From: Desulfobacteraceae bacterium
GTDB lineage: Bacteria; Desulfobacterota; Desulfobacteria; Desulfobacterales; SURF-7
Reading direction: 5' to 3'
Length of the DNA: 64,000 nucleotides
Assembly (NCBI GenBank): GCA_003599865.1
Contig: QZKS01000028.1
Location: forward strand, 1-64,000
This document shows, in pieces, positions 10,119 to 19,732 of the stretch. The position numbers were made by a program, and so were the translations under genes. The notes under the pieces were generated by a model that had not been told where the DNA came from, did not search any database, and saw only the letters and a program-made list of their open reading frames with translations. How positions within the stretch are numbered: the first letter of the stretch is position 1; every line of letters begins with the position of its first letter.

Positions 10119-10393
10119 GTACATCTCCAGATTGTGTCCGGCATCGGCCGTCAGATTCAAATGATGACCGCCAACCCCGGCTTTGTGTTTTCTTAAACCA
10201 ATTCCATTCCGTTGCCCGCTTTGGATCCTCTCATGCCGGTAAGTCGGAGCTTTTTTAAAAAGGTTACAAAAAAAATAATCCCGTTGTCATAAAGAAAATG
10301 TAACCGGGGAAAAGGATCAGACGAATCAGACAGCAAACAAGGGGAAAAAACTGTTTTATCCATTAACAACCAGAGCATTCCGGATGTAAAAAA

Positions 10394-10840
10394 ATGGTTC
10401 ATACCAAAAGCAGGACGCAATATGAGCCCACGATGGACAGGGGTATCGCGCCAAACCAACACTTCCCTGTCAGCCAAAGCGATACCCCTGTTTCCTGGGT
10501 GGATACCGGTCCGTTAAAAAAATTTTTATTCATAACGCTCCAGATTCAGGAAAAAGATCTGCCTGACACCCGATTGTTTGGGAAAAAATATGTGAAGGCA
10601 ATCGGTGAAGAGCTTTTCGATCCGGCCGAACTGTTGGAATCAGCTCCTGTCTGTTTAAGGAATATTGCGGATGAGTCAGGCATATGCCTGCTTGACGTAT
10701 TGACAGAGCTTCCTGAATCATGCTGGCTGCTGATTACGGAACTGAGACTCTACGAAGGATTTGGGAGTTCATGGCTCCAGCGGTCAAAACCCCAAATAAT
10801 CTCAAAATTTATTTGTGATTTCATGAATTTCAATGAATAG
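10394..10840 (+). CDS. Hypothetical protein
   Basis: 148-aa ORF; no recognised domain. Confidence 0.3.
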   Translation: MVHTKSRTQYEPTMDRGIAPNQHFPVSQSDTPVSWVDTGPLKKFLFITLQIQEKDLPDTRLFGKKYVKAIGEELFDPAELLESAPVCLRNIADESGICLLDVLTELPESCWLLITELRLYEGFGSSWLQRSKPQIISKFICDFMNFNE

Positions 10841-10875
10841 TGCCCATCCACCAAAAACACAAAAGGAGAAAACCG

Positions 10876-11364
10876 ATGATGTCAAACCAAAGAAAAATCA
10901 TGCTGGGTATTGTTTGCTGCACATTTTTGTTCCTATCGGAAACCCTTGCAATGGACGGTAACTTCATACCTCCGGGACATCCCGGAGAAGGCGGACAGCT
11001 GATGGACGCCATCCGAAGCCTGGGGCTTTCAGATAGCAGGAAAACGGCGATTTCAACCATTATCTCAAATTACCAAGGTGAAATGACAACTTATATGGAC
11101 ACGATACCGGAATTGAAAAAAGAGATGGTCCTGAGCGTTTTTTCGGAAGAACCGGATGAAGAAAAAATAAGGCAGTATTGCCGGGATATCTCGGCAAACA
11201 TTGAAGAGCTTGAGTTGCTGAAGATGAAAATGCTTGTGGAGATCAAGGCGGTGCTGTATCCTGAACAGGTCAAACAGCTGCAGGCAGAACTCACGGGTAA
11301 GCTCAATTTCCTGGAAAAACAGAGAGATCACAGAGATGAAATGATGAAGGAATGCCTGGAGTAG
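10876..11364 (+). CDS. Spy/CpxP-like periplasmic protein (possible CnrX-like sensor)
   Basis: Signal peptide, then helical LxLxxxRKxxIxxIIxxY... ALYPEQVKQLQAEL; RBS aaaaggagaa before MMSNQRKIM. Confidence 0.65.
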   Translation: MMSNQRKIMLGIVCCTFLFLSETLAMDGNFIPPGHPGEGGQLMDAIRSLGLSDSRKTAISTIISNYQGEMTTYMDTIPELKKEMVLSVFSEEPDEEKIRQYCRDISANIEELELLKMKMLVEIKAVLYPEQVKQLQAELTGKLNFLEKQRDHRDEMMKECLE

Positions 11365-11449
11365 ATCGTCTGCAAGATCCGGACAACATCACGAACATGC
11401 TGTCCGACCGTCCAGGAGCCACTGAATTTGTGAGAGGAATACCCGATAG

Positions 11450-12043
11450 TTGATATCCGATGCAACGAGCATATCTCATGATCTTGAAGTCATCCGGCGA
11501 GTGCTGAGCGGAGAGGTGAATGCATACGAGTCCCTGATGACAAAATATTTAAAACATGTTACGAGTATTGTATATAAGCACATACCGCCACAGGAAGTTG
11601 AAGAGGTCGCCCAGGATGTTTTCATACGGGCATACCGGTCCCTGAAAACGTTCAAGCAGAAAAGCGAATTCAAACCATGGATCTCTTCGATTGCGGTCCG
11701 GGCATGCTGTGACCATTGGAGAAGGGTATACCGTTCAAAGGAAATCCTGCTGAGTTCGCTGCCGGAAAATTACCGAGAACGGATGGAAGCAATTCTTTCC
11801 GAACAATCCGGTGCGCCGGATGACCGGGAAAGACAACAGAAAAAAGCCCGGGAATTGCTGGACTGGGCCCTTAATCAGTTGTCCCCGGAAGACAGAATGG
11901 TCGTGGAACTGGTCTATCTGGAAGGGCTTTCCGGAAAAGAAGCGGCAACGCTTCTTGGGTGGAGTGTGGCCAATATCAAAATACGATCCTTCCGGGCCCG
12001 GAAAAAGCTCTACAGGCTGTTATCCCGGCTCGACCGGTCATAA
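11450..12043 (+). CDS. RNA polymerase ECF sigma factor
   Basis: Region 2: VEEVAQDVFIRAYRSLKTFKQKSEFKPWISSIAVRACCDHWRR; region 4: LSPEDRMVVELVYLEGLSGKEAATLLGWSVANIKIRSFRARKKL; TTG start. Confidence 0.93.
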   Translation: MISDATSISHDLEVIRRVLSGEVNAYESLMTKYLKHVTSIVYKHIPPQEVEEVAQDVFIRAYRSLKTFKQKSEFKPWISSIAVRACCDHWRRVYRSKEILLSSLPENYRERMEAILSEQSGAPDDRERQQKKARELLDWALNQLSPEDRMVVELVYLEGLSGKEAATLLGWSVANIKIRSFRARKKLYRLLSRLDRS

Positions 12044-12049
12044 AAGGAA

Positions 12050-12379
12050 ATGAACATGCGTTTTGCCAAAGATGAAAAAAAGAAGATCCGGGACGCATTC
12101 ATAAACGCTCATCACCAAAAAGAACCTGTTCCCGTTTCCCGGGATTTTCCGCAACAGGTGATGAAACGTATCCGGAAAATGGAAATTGATGACAACGCCC
12201 CTTCGTATACCATCCGGTTTGAACGGCTGGTCTGGCGAATGGCGCCGGCAGCTTTCTGTGCGATTCTGGTCCTGTGCCTTTTCATCATGAACATGAATCC
12301 GACGCCGGAATATGAAATTGCGCAACTGGTCGGCAGTGACCCGATAACATATGACTTTTTACAACTTTACGGAAAATAA
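12050..12379 (+). CDS. Single-pass membrane protein, putative anti-sigma factor
   Basis: Position directly after ECF sigma; one TM helix (MAPAAFCAILVLCLFIM). Confidence 0.55.
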   Translation: MNMRFAKDEKKKIRDAFINAHHQKEPVPVSRDFPQQVMKRIRKMEIDDNAPSYTIRFERLVWRMAPAAFCAILVLCLFIMNMNPTPEYEIAQLVGSDPITYDFLQLYGK

Positions 12380-12391
12380 AGGGGACACAAA

Positions 12392-13117
12392 ATGAGCAGA
12401 CTCAAACTATGGCTCGGTGTTCTCATGGTTTTTATACTGGGCGCAGCGGCAGGCTCTTTTGGGATCATCCAATACCATCAGCACCGGTTTGGTCATATCA
12501 TGGGAGTCCCCGGGGAGGGCCCTGTCATGCCCTTTCCCCCCAAAGTCATGCTTCCCAGGCTGTTGGACAGGCTGGATCAGGAACTGAACCTGACCGCTTC
12601 CCAAAAAAAGAAGATCCGGATCATTCTGGAAGATGCCATGAATTCATTTGAAACATTCCGGGCGGAATATCATCCCCAAATGATTGCCATCAAGGAAAAA
12701 GCCGATGCCCGGATCAAGGCTTTGCTGCAGCCGGATCAGATCGGGAAATTCAATGACATGACAAAACGTTTTAGAAAACATCCACCCCCTCCCCCACCCA
12801 TGTCCGGCTTCCAAGGTGAAATGATGGACGGACCTCCTCCTGAGTTCATGATGGGAGGAATGGAAAGACAGCTGCATCTGAAGCCGGAGCAAAGGGAAAA
12901 AGTCCGTGCCATACTGGATGAAAATTTTTCACAACGAAGAGAAGCGCTCATGAAACTGAAGCTTGGGGAAACCGGAACGCACGGGGGCATCAAACAGAAA
13001 ATTTCCGAACTCAATAAGGAAACCGAAAAAAAATTGCAGCCGATACTGGATGCCGACCAGTTGGGCATCCTTCGGAAAATCATGGATGAAAATACGGAAC
13101 CGAGGCATGACTGGTAA
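12392..13117 (+). CDS. Spy/CpxP-like periplasmic protein with two LTxxQ-type segments
   Basis: LNLTASQKKKIRIILEDAM and LHLKPEQREKVRAILDENF; N-terminal membrane anchor. Confidence 0.75.
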   Translation: MSRLKLWLGVLMVFILGAAAGSFGIIQYHQHRFGHIMGVPGEGPVMPFPPKVMLPRLLDRLDQELNLTASQKKKIRIILEDAMNSFETFRAEYHPQMIAIKEKADARIKALLQPDQIGKFNDMTKRFRKHPPPPPPMSGFQGEMMDGPPPEFMMGGMERQLHLKPEQREKVRAILDENFSQRREALMKLKLGETGTHGGIKQKISELNKETEKKLQPILDADQLGILRKIMDENTEPRHDW

Positions 13118-13270
13118 AAATAAGGATACCCAAGTCTGTCGAACACCAATCAGAAAACTTTCCGATATGTTCAAATTGTGAAGTGTGGTTTCAATATACG
13201 CATCCTGAAAGAATTTCACAAAGGAAAATTGATGACCCCGTAAGTAGTCCTGTTTCCGCCACTCCGGTTT

Positions 13271-14548
13271 CTATTGCAGCAATGCATCGACATCCATGGA
13301 AATCCGGTTTTCCAGAAAATAGAGCCGCAGAAGATTGAACCGGGCTTCTGCAAACAAAAGGTTGAATTCCCCCAGCCGGGTCATGGTCATGGTCCCCTGT
13401 CCATAAAGGCCCCTGGCATCCTCATAATTTTCGTGAGACAGGGTAACCGTCTGTTCCTGCATCTGAATTCGTCTGTTCAACCGGTCCACTTCGGTTTTTA
13501 ATTTGTTGATGGTCCCGGAAAGCTGTTTCCCGGTCCGGTTCAGCATGGCCTGGTCATTTCGCATATCCGCCCTGGCCGAAGCTTTTCTGGATGCCACGGT
13601 TCCGCCGTCATAGAGGTTCCATTTGAGTTGCACGCCGGCGTTCCAGGATTCCTCCATCTCGGAACGCTCTTCTCCGCTGTATTCTCCTCCTGCGACCAGA
13701 AGCAATACAGGCCACCTTTCTCCATTTGCCATCGCCAGGTTCATTCGGGAGGATTCCAGCTGATGCCTGGCCATTTTCAGATCCCGTTGTGCCCCTTTTT
13801 GATAAAGCTCTTCCAGTTGCAGCAGCTTTTCATCAAGCGTCCCTGGCCGGATCAGTTTCCCTTCCGGCTGCAGCAGTTCTTTTTCCGCAGGCCGGCCCAT
13901 CACCAGATTGAAATCAACCAGTGCCGTATGAGATTCGCTTTCTCCGGAACGAAGATCATCCATGGCGACATGAAGGTTCAACTGCGCTTCGCGGACATCC
14001 AGGTTGGTCACCACACCGGCTTCCAGAAGATCCGAAGCATCCTGCAGTTCATCCTTCCGCTGGGCAACGCGATCCTCCAGCACCGCAAGACGCGCCTGCT
14101 GATACAGACAGGTGATAAATGCATAGGACACCTGCCGGGTCAGTTCCGTTTTCTGGGAAGTTTCCTGAAGCTGGGACAAGGTCATGAGTTCATGCTTCAA
14201 ATCATAGCTGTTCCAAACGCGGCCGCCGGACCACAGAACCTGACTGGCTTCCAGCCGGGCGGCAATCCAGCGGTCCGGTGGCGCCAGTTCGCGGTCCAGC
14301 GCCGGGAAACCGGTATTGACCTCCTCGCCCGATCCCATTTCCAGATAGGATGCGGTGGCATCGATCTGCGGCAGGGTAAACGCTGTTACCTGATCTGCAC
14401 CGGCCTCGGAACGGATTCTGGTTTCCTGAATGATCAAAGCCTGATCCGAATGCTCCAGCGCCTGCCTGACAGCCTGTTCCAGGGTGATGGAAAAAGCGCT
14501 GGTGATTCCCATATACCAGATAAGTATTACAAAAAAAAAGGTACGCAT
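13271..14548 (-). CDS. TolC family outer membrane efflux protein
   Basis: Signal peptide, paired repeats SYAFITCLYQQARLAVLEDRVAQRKDELQDASDLLEAGVVTNLDVREAQLNL. Confidence 0.9.
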   Translation of the reverse strand: MRTFFFVILIWYMGITSAFSITLEQAVRQALEHSDQALIIQETRIRSEAGADQVTAFTLPQIDATASYLEMGSGEEVNTGFPALDRELAPPDRWIAARLEASQVLWSGGRVWNSYDLKHELMTLSQLQETSQKTELTRQVSYAFITCLYQQARLAVLEDRVAQRKDELQDASDLLEAGVVTNLDVREAQLNLHVAMDDLRSGESESHTALVDFNLVMGRPAEKELLQPEGKLIRPGTLDEKLLQLEELYQKGAQRDLKMARHQLESSRMNLAMANGERWPVLLLVAGGEYSGEERSEMEESWNAGVQLKWNLYDGGTVASRKASARADMRNDQAMLNRTGKQLSGTINKLKTEVDRLNRRIQMQEQTVTLSHENYEDARGLYGQGTMTMTRLGEFNLLFAEARFNLLRLYFLENRISMDVDALLQ

Positions 14549-14551
14549 GGT

Positions 14552-17500
14552 TTATGGATTCCCTCCGGTCGGTTTTCTGTTTTTCCGTTTCCGCATGTAA
14601 GTGATAAACCGTTCCTTCCACTGTTCCGTCAGTTCATATTCCACCGGTATGATCAGCAGTGCCAAAACGGTTGCGCTGAAAAGTCCGGTGGAAAATGCTG
14701 TGGCCATGGGCGCCCAGGTAATGGATTTCTGGGGGATACCGACGGCCATGGGAAGCATTCCCAAAACCGTCGTTATCGTCGTGATAAGAACAGGCCGCAT
14801 GCGTTCACTGCAGGCGGTCACAACAGCATCACGCAGCTCCAGCCCTTTTTGCTTTTGTTTGTTCATAAAATCAATCAATATCAGGGAGTCATTTACGGCG
14901 ACCCCGGACAATCCGACCACAGCCATAAAACTGCCGATGGTAAACAACGACCGGGTAAGAAACATGCCGAACACCACACCGATAAAAGCAAAACCGATTG
15001 CAGACAGGATGATCATGGGCTGGAAATAGTCATTGAACTGGGAGGAAAGAATCAGATAGATCGCCATGACAGCAATCAGGAATGCGAATGACAGTGATGT
15101 ATACGCGCGTGAAGTGCTTTCATATTCTCCGCCATAGTGAATCGTTACACCGGGATACCGGGAGGAAATTGTATCAAAAAACCGGGAAGTCAGCAACATG
15201 ACCCGGCCGGCGGAAAGTTTGGAGCCATCCCGGATATCCGCCGTAATGGTAATGGTCGGTTTGCCTTTGTAGCGGTTCCGGATATCCGGCTCCTTTACAT
15301 AATCAATGGCTGCGATGTCACCAATATAAACCGGGGCGGCGCTGTGCTCCACAATGGGAACCTCCAGTATGTCTGCAGGATTCCCCAGCCCCACACCGAC
15401 TTTGTTCATGGCATCCTCCTTTCTGGCCAGCCGGACCAGCAGGTCAATCTCCTCCCCCTGGGTCCTGTATGCGCCGACCGCAACACCATTGAGGGTACCG
15501 GCGATCAGTGCGGTAGCCATCCGGGAATTCAGACCGTATTCCAGCGCCTTTTCCTGGTTCACAACCTGCCTGATCACGGTCTGCATGTCTGCCCGGTCAT
15601 CAGCCAGATTCACCAGATCCGCATAGGAGGAATCGGTTTGCAAATGATTCAGCATCTGATCCGACACCTTCCCGGCATCTTCAATGGAATTGGCTGATAT
15701 TCTGATATTGACTGCTTTTCCGGTAGGAGGCCCGGTATTCTCGCCGAAAATATCCAGCACCGGTCGAGCGCCCCATTCCGGAGACATGCCCTCCACATAT
15801 TTAATAACCTTCTCCCGGACAAGATCCAGATAGGCGGAAACATCGTCTCCTTCCACTCCAGGCAGATCCTGCTCCCTTTGCGGAGGGAGTTCTACAACCA
15901 CCTGGCCATAATGCTGCGCCCGGTGAATGGCATAATCCTTGGTTTCCAGCATACCGGCTGACCCGCTCACGGTTCCGACCTCTTTTGGACCGAAAGACAT
16001 GACAAACCGGGAAATATCCCGCACCACCCTGTCCGCTCCTTCCACGGAAGTTCCGGGAGGCAGTCTGAAGGCAATATGGTACCGGAGATAACTGTCCTGA
16101 AAAAACTTCATCTTGATCAACGGAACCATGCCGGTTGCCGATAATATCATCATGGTCAATGCAATGATAAAAAGCCCGATGACCCCGGCCAGACTGATGC
16201 GTTTATGGTTCAGTAACAATCCAAGCAATGAGTGGTAGATCCGCCATAAACGGGCAAATATCATCCTGCTGAATCCGCCAAAGGCCTCTTTCTTCATTTG
16301 AGAAGAATGGGAAGACCCGCTGTCTGCTGTCGGCCCCCAGTCCAACACATGTGTGGGCAGAATGATCAATGCCTCCATCAGGGAGGCGGCCAGGGCAAAA
16401 CTCACGGCTTTTGGAATAACGCTGAAAAATTCTCCGGTAGAACCGGTCATGATCAGCATGGGCAGAAATGCCAGGATGGTGGTCAGCGCGGAACTGATGA
16501 CCGGAAGAAAAACCTCCGCGGTTCCGTCGATCACGGCATCGGTCCTGGTTTTCCCCATTTCAAGGTGCCGGAAGATGTTTTCCACAATAATGGTGGCATC
16601 ATCCACAATGATTCCGGATACCAGCACAAAGGAAAACAGGCTGATGGTGTTGATGGATTGGCCGGTATACTTGACGGCAATCAGCGTTACCAGAAAGGAA
16701 AACGGAATCCCGATGGCCGTAAGCATGGCATTGCGAAATCCAAGGGTTATCCACAGAATCAGGGTTACCAGCACCATTCCCAGAACCAGATTTCCGCCGA
16801 GAATTTTCACCGAATCATTGATTTCAATCGTCGAATCATAGGTCATCACAACGGAGAGCCCGTCTTTTTGATGGGACTTTTCATAGACAGATGAGATTTC
16901 TTTGACCTTTTCCGCAATGGTAACCGCATTGGCGCTGTCCTGCTTCTTCACAAGCAGTTTTATGGTACTCTGGGCGTTCACCGTTGAAATGGTATCCGGA
17001 TCCCGGTGGCTGATGCCGGCTGCGATGGCCAGATCCCGCACATGAATAAAATTCCCGTCTCCGTCTTTCCGGACAACAATATCCAGGACTTCCCGCTGGG
17101 ACGAAATTGTATTCCCGGTATCCAGCATGAAATTTTTCCCGCCTTTCCGGAAACGCCCGGTGGGAACTTTCGTATTGTAGGCACGTATGGCTTCCGTCAC
17201 TTCGCTGAAGGATACGCCGACATCCCTGAGTTTATCCGGATCGATGGTGACGTGAAATTCCTTGTGGTACTCTCCGGACAGGGTTATTTCCTGAACCCCT
17301 GGAATTTTAATCAGGTTGCTCTTCAGTTCTTCGGCAAGCAGTTTCAGTGTGTTGTTGGACAGATCTCCGATCAGGTTCACCACAACCACCGGTATCCAGA
17401 CCTTGGTGTCGATATACACAAAAATCGGGTCATCCACGCCTTCCGGCAACTGATTCTTGATATTCAGGACCCGGAACCGCAACTCATCATACTGCTTCTC

Positions 17501-17806
17501 ATAATCCGTATCGTCAATAAACTTTACCTGAACGGTAGAGACGTTTCGCCGGGAGCGGGATTGGATATATTCAACATTTTCCAGCCCGTCCAGGGCATCT
17601 TCTATTTCATTGGTAACCAGATTCTCCACATCGTCTGCTGAGGCACCATAATAGACCGTGGTAATAAAAACCTCTCCGATATCCACAGGAGGCATATTCT
17701 CAACCGGAGTGGTGAGCATGCAATAGACTCCGGCCACAGTCAGAATAATGAAAACCACATTGATGAAAACCTTCTGCTTAAGGGTAAACCGCACAAATGA
17801 TTTCAA
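14552..17806 (-). CDS. Efflux RND transporter permease subunit
   Basis: 1084 aa; GVAVNDSLILIDFMNK, GIIVDDATIIVENIFRHLEMG, AcrB-like. Confidence 0.95.
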   Translation of the reverse strand: MKSFVRFTLKQKVFINVVFIILTVAGVYCMLTTPVENMPPVDIGEVFITTVYYGASADDVENLVTNEIEDALDGLENVEYIQSRSRRNVSTVQVKFIDDTDYEKQYDELRFRVLNIKNQLPEGVDDPIFVYIDTKVWIPVVVVNLIGDLSNNTLKLLAEELKSNLIKIPGVQEITLSGEYHKEFHVTIDPDKLRDVGVSFSEVTEAIRAYNTKVPTGRFRKGGKNFMLDTGNTISSQREVLDIVVRKDGDGNFIHVRDLAIAAGISHRDPDTISTVNAQSTIKLLVKKQDSANAVTIAEKVKEISSVYEKSHQKDGLSVVMTYDSTIEINDSVKILGGNLVLGMVLVTLILWITLGFRNAMLTAIGIPFSFLVTLIAVKYTGQSINTISLFSFVLVSGIIVDDATIIVENIFRHLEMGKTRTDAVIDGTAEVFLPVISSALTTILAFLPMLIMTGSTGEFFSVIPKAVSFALAASLMEALIILPTHVLDWGPTADSGSSHSSQMKKEAFGGFSRMIFARLWRIYHSLLGLLLNHKRISLAGVIGLFIIALTMMILSATGMVPLIKMKFFQDSYLRYHIAFRLPPGTSVEGADRVVRDISRFVMSFGPKEVGTVSGSAGMLETKDYAIHRAQHYGQVVVELPPQREQDLPGVEGDDVSAYLDLVREKVIKYVEGMSPEWGARPVLDIFGENTGPPTGKAVNIRISANSIEDAGKVSDQMLNHLQTDSSYADLVNLADDRADMQTVIRQVVNQEKALEYGLNSRMATALIAGTLNGVAVGAYRTQGEEIDLLVRLARKEDAMNKVGVGLGNPADILEVPIVEHSAAPVYIGDIAAIDYVKEPDIRNRYKGKPTITITADIRDGSKLSAGRVMLLTSRFFDTISSRYPGVTIHYGGEYESTSRAYTSLSFAFLIAVMAIYLILSSQFNDYFQPMIILSAIGFAFIGVVFGMFLTRSLFTIGSFMAVVGLSGVAVNDSLILIDFMNKQKQKGLELRDAVVTACSERMRPVLITTITTVLGMLPMAVGIPQKSITWAPMATAFSTGLFSATVLALLIIPVEYELTEQWKERFITYMRKRKNRKPTGGNP

Positions 17807-17808
17807 TG

Positions 17809-18822
17809 CTACCGTCCTTTGGGTTCCGTTAAAATCGTACCGATGGGCAATCCTGGATCATTCGCTATGGTTACGTTTGAATCCGAAGCATCCAGCACTG
17901 TGACAGGTATAGCCTCTTTGCTTCCCTTGATCAAAACCTTCGGGTTCTCATACCGGTTGGTTAATGCAGCGGCCGGGATTCTGAGACCTTCCGATTCAAC
18001 AACAACCGGCAGCACGAAACCAAGTCCTCCCCGATGGGTTTCCGGATAATCATGTATCCGTAACTGAATATGAATTTTGCGTGTCTGTTCATTGAAATCC
18101 GGATTCACGTAGTGGATAGAAGCCTGAACCTTCCGGCCTTCCAGGACAGCTTCAAATCTTTCGCCTTTCTTGCGTATGCCCTGCAACTCTTCATTGGACA
18201 GAGACAGAGGGACAACCATCTGCCGGAAGTCCTGAATCACGGCCATCGGCATTCCCGGCTGTACGATTTCACCGGCCTCAACCATTTTTTGGGTGACAAT
18301 CCAGTCCGCAGGGGCTGTAACCGCGTGCCGTTCCTTTTTCTCCTGCAATTGCTGATCGCGTACATTCAGGGTCTGCTTTTCCTGTTGTATGGATTCTTCC
18401 TCCAGCCTCGCCTGATCCAGCTCCTGCAAAGCTGCATCCCGGATCACTTCTGTTGCACGGCCCTTGGTAAACAGCTGTTCCTTGCGCTGAAATTCCTTGG
18501 CCAGGTACGAAATTCTGGATTGAATTTTCTGCAGCTGGGTATCCACCCCGGACAGTGCGATACGCGTGCTTTGGATGTCCAGATCAATGAAGGTGGGATC
18601 AATGGCGGCAAGAGGTTCACGGGAAATCGTATCCCCGATCTCATAGGATACTTTTATGATCCTGCCGGACACCTCGGATGATATGGTTGCTGTTTTGATG
18701 CTGCGGGTATACCCCCGCAATACAACTTCCTTTACCGCCTTTTCCACCCGCATTTCGTCCGCAAAAACCTGTCCGCTCATGGCCATGAGGATAGCGTACA
18801 TGAAGAATATTTTTTGTTTCAT
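17809..18822 (-). CDS. Efflux RND transporter periplasmic adaptor subunit
   Basis: Likely start MKQKIFFMYAILMAMSGQVFADE; SGRIIKVSYEIGDTI lipoyl-like motif, coiled-coil hairpin. Confidence 0.9.
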   Translation of the reverse strand: MKQKIFFMYAILMAMSGQVFADEMRVEKAVKEVVLRGYTRSIKTATISSEVSGRIIKVSYEIGDTISREPLAAIDPTFIDLDIQSTRIALSGVDTQLQKIQSRISYLAKEFQRKEQLFTKGRATEVIRDAALQELDQARLEEESIQQEKQTLNVRDQQLQEKKERHAVTAPADWIVTQKMVEAGEIVQPGMPMAVIQDFRQMVVPLSLSNEELQGIRKKGERFEAVLEGRKVQASIHYVNPDFNEQTRKIHIQLRIHDYPETHRGGLGFVLPVVVESEGLRIPAAALTNRYENPKVLIKGSKEAIPVTVLDASDSNVTIANDPGLPIGTILTEPKGR

Positions 18823-18917
18823 TTTCCCTGCCCTGGTAAATTCCGTATTTTCGGTTTGATGGATTTCATTCCAATGATGTTCCGGATCAAGAGGTCTATT
18901 CCGTATTGATAACAAAG

Positions 18918-19034
18918 CTAAATCGAGCCGTAAGATGCTCCGGAAAAGAAGGTGAAAGACTTGAGCTGTTTGATCTCATACCCGGTCATGGGCTTGATTT
19001 CAATCATGCCGAGAATGATGTGATTGATGTCCAT
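18918..19034 (-). pseudogene. Truncated PadR-family transcriptional regulator (N-terminal 38 aa)
   Basis: MDINHIILGMIEIKPMTGYEIKQLKSFTFFSGASYGSI then TAG, exactly where PadR proteins continue with YPxLKRLE; downstream frame does not resume PadR. Confidence 0.65.
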
Positions 19035-19322
19035 TGTATCTCCCCAATATATATTGAAGTGATATATAAACAGGACAGCGCCTTGTCAAACGGAATAATT
19101 TGAAAAATTTTACAATTTTGATGAAACCGTAAAAAGACAGGCTAATGCGTTCCCCGTTGCCGGCAAAGCAAATACATTCTGAATTTGAATACGAAAGCCG
19201 TTGGATGACACACCACAATCAAGGTGTGTCAATAAGATGATCTGGTGTCAGGCGGGTTTCAAATAACGATGCAAAAAAACAGTTTATTTCAAATTTTACG
19301 ATGTTGATGGCTGTGATGTGAT

Positions 19323-19451
19323 TCAGCCGATTTCAACATCTTCAATATCCGGCAATACATTCTCCTGGGATGCTGCAAGGAGGCAGGCAACCGTCAGATA
19401 GAGGCAAAACAATCCGCCGATTCCGAATAAAATGAGCAATACGTGTATCAT
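19323..19451 (-). CDS. Small single-pass membrane protein, 42 aa (not in ORF track)
   Basis: Own translation: MIHVLLILFGIGGLFCLYLTVACLLAASQENVLPDIEDVEIG; strong RBS aggtggag. Confidence 0.6.
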   Translation of the reverse strand: MIHVLLILFGIGGLFCLYLTVACLLAASQENVLPDIEDVEIG

Positions 19452-19543
19452 AATCTCCACCTTTTTTTTAAAGTGTATAAGAATATGGTTCGATTGGACA
19501 TTTACATAGCAATTATCATACCCTACATTAAAAAAGGTAAATT

Positions 19544-19557
19544 ATGATCAATATCAA
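19544..19557. promoter_or_regulatory. FNR/CRP-like box candidate
   Basis: Reverse strand TTGATATTGATCAT versus TTGAT-N4-ATCAA; 93 bp upstream of the 42-aa ORF. Confidence 0.3.
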
Positions 19558-19732
19558 TTTGTTATCAAGATAGCCTTTTGGATGGGAACGTCATTGGATA
19601 CAATAATAAATAAGCGGATATGTAATATATTACAGAATTCAGGAGTCTGGAAGTTGATCTCCTGCAACTTACGGCAGCAGTCATGGGGAGATATCTTCAT
19701 GAAACTGCTGTCCCCCTTCTTGGCCCTGACAC

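Noticed and set aside
10193-10290. Possible GEMM-type (c-di-GMP) riboswitch upstream of the YVTN gene
   Set aside because: Some A/G-rich similarity on the minus strand but the conserved core (GACGCAAAGCC with GAAA tetraloop) is missing.
13628-15091. 487-aa plus-strand ORF in the track
   Set aside because: Antisense to the convincing TolC and RND genes; composition (H/Q/G-rich) is typical of a shadow frame; no recognisable domain.
16298-16894. 198-aa plus-strand ORF inside the RND gene
   Set aside because: Low-complexity G/Q/H-rich shadow frame antisense to the RND permease.
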